Assembly (NCBI GenBank): GCA_017625615.1
Contig: JAGAKP010000006.1
Span: forward strand, 1 to 47,485
DNA from: Clostridia bacterium
GTDB lineage: Bacteria; Bacillota; Clostridia; Oscillospirales; CAG-382
Reading direction: 5' to 3'
DNA length: 47,485 nucleotides
The notes beneath the pieces were generated by a model that saw only the letters and a program-made list of their open reading frames with translations, had not been told where the DNA came from and searched no databases. The position numbers and the translations under genes are program-made. Positions within the stretch are counted from its first letter, which is position 1. Each line of letters opens with the position of its first letter. Positions 47,458-47,485 of the stretch are shown here, piece after piece.

Positions 47458-47485
47458 CGGGGTGTGGCTCAGCTGGTAGAGCGGG
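47458..47485 (+). tRNA. 5' end of a tRNA, probably tRNA-Pro (cut by window end)
   Basis: Acceptor CGGGGTG, TG, then the D-arm GCTCAGCTGGTAGAGCG. The C1 start and CGGGG acceptor are typical of proline tRNAs; the anticodon lies outside the window. Confidence 0.75.

Overview
The window is a stretch of chromosome from an endospore-forming member of the Firmicutes (Clostridia). It most resembles an uncultured gut commensal of moderate GC content; that placement is an inference from gene content and order. The evidence is spoIIGA-sigE, a SpoIVFB-type protease, spoIIP, the infC-rpmI-rplT and rimP-nusA-rnpM-ylxQ-infB-rbfA-nrnA-truB operons, murB-whiA-dnaE, strong Shine-Dalgarno sites, and many TTGACA-17-TATAAT promoters. 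I see no prophage, insertion sequence, CRISPR array or plasmid gene, so this is mostly core chromosome with small accessory patches.

Layout. 1-2.7 kb: the end of a YfhO-type membrane protein and a short biotin ligase. 2.8-5.2 kb: a small membrane protein and three small AT-rich lipoprotein genes behind an unexplained promoter/terminator leader. 5.2-6.4 kb (minus): a CmpB-like membrane protein and an amidase with an SH3 domain. 6.5-8.3 kb: infC (AUC start, attenuated leader), rpmI, rplT and rpsU. 8.3-14.8 kb (minus): an M13 peptidase, a DUF2975/HTH/DUF4153-like operon, and an ABC-class ATPase with a tandem-terminator leader. 14.9-16.8 kb: an orphan peptide-binding lipoprotein. 16.8-22.5 kb (minus): a HypA-like/iron-sulfur/HypB module, marR with a YhhN-family gene, a DHHW lipoprotein and spoIVFB. 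22.6-25 kb: spoIIGA-sigE and a NYN-domain gene. 25-31.8 kb: the nusA-infB translation operon. 31.8-35.8 kb: a ParB-like protein, an oxidoreductase, a serpin and a lipoprotein. 35.9-37.5 kb (minus): two paralogous surface proteins. 37.6-45.4 kb: murB, whiA, dnaE and a class A penicillin-binding protein. 45.4-47.5 kb: spoIIP (minus), rpsT and a tRNA cluster (Gly, Arg, His, and the start of a probable Pro).

How the genes work together. Sporulation genes at two sites cover sigma-E production (SpoIIGA, pro-sigma-E), probable pro-sigma-K processing (the M50 protease) and engulfment (SpoIIP). The translation operons are standard, but several have leaders with terminator hairpins upstream of the genes (infC, rimP-nusA), which suggests attenuation.

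Most notable observations: (1) a dispersed hairpin repeat with conserved ATCACCCC and GGGGACCCCGAT edges and a covarying stem, at five sites plus one variant; (2) a serpin gene bracketed by direct repeats, where one bracket has that hairpin element exactly inserted and the other lacks it; (3) a nickel-chaperone-like module with a zinc-less mini-HypA and a 17-bp palindrome but no hydrogenase; (4) a compact WhiA lacking its first LAGLIDADG repeat; (5) a SpoIIGA with DNGN instead of D(S/T)GN; and (6) probable AUU/AUC starts for infC, spoIVFB and perhaps the NYN gene. All calls come from reading the sequence; no database search was possible.
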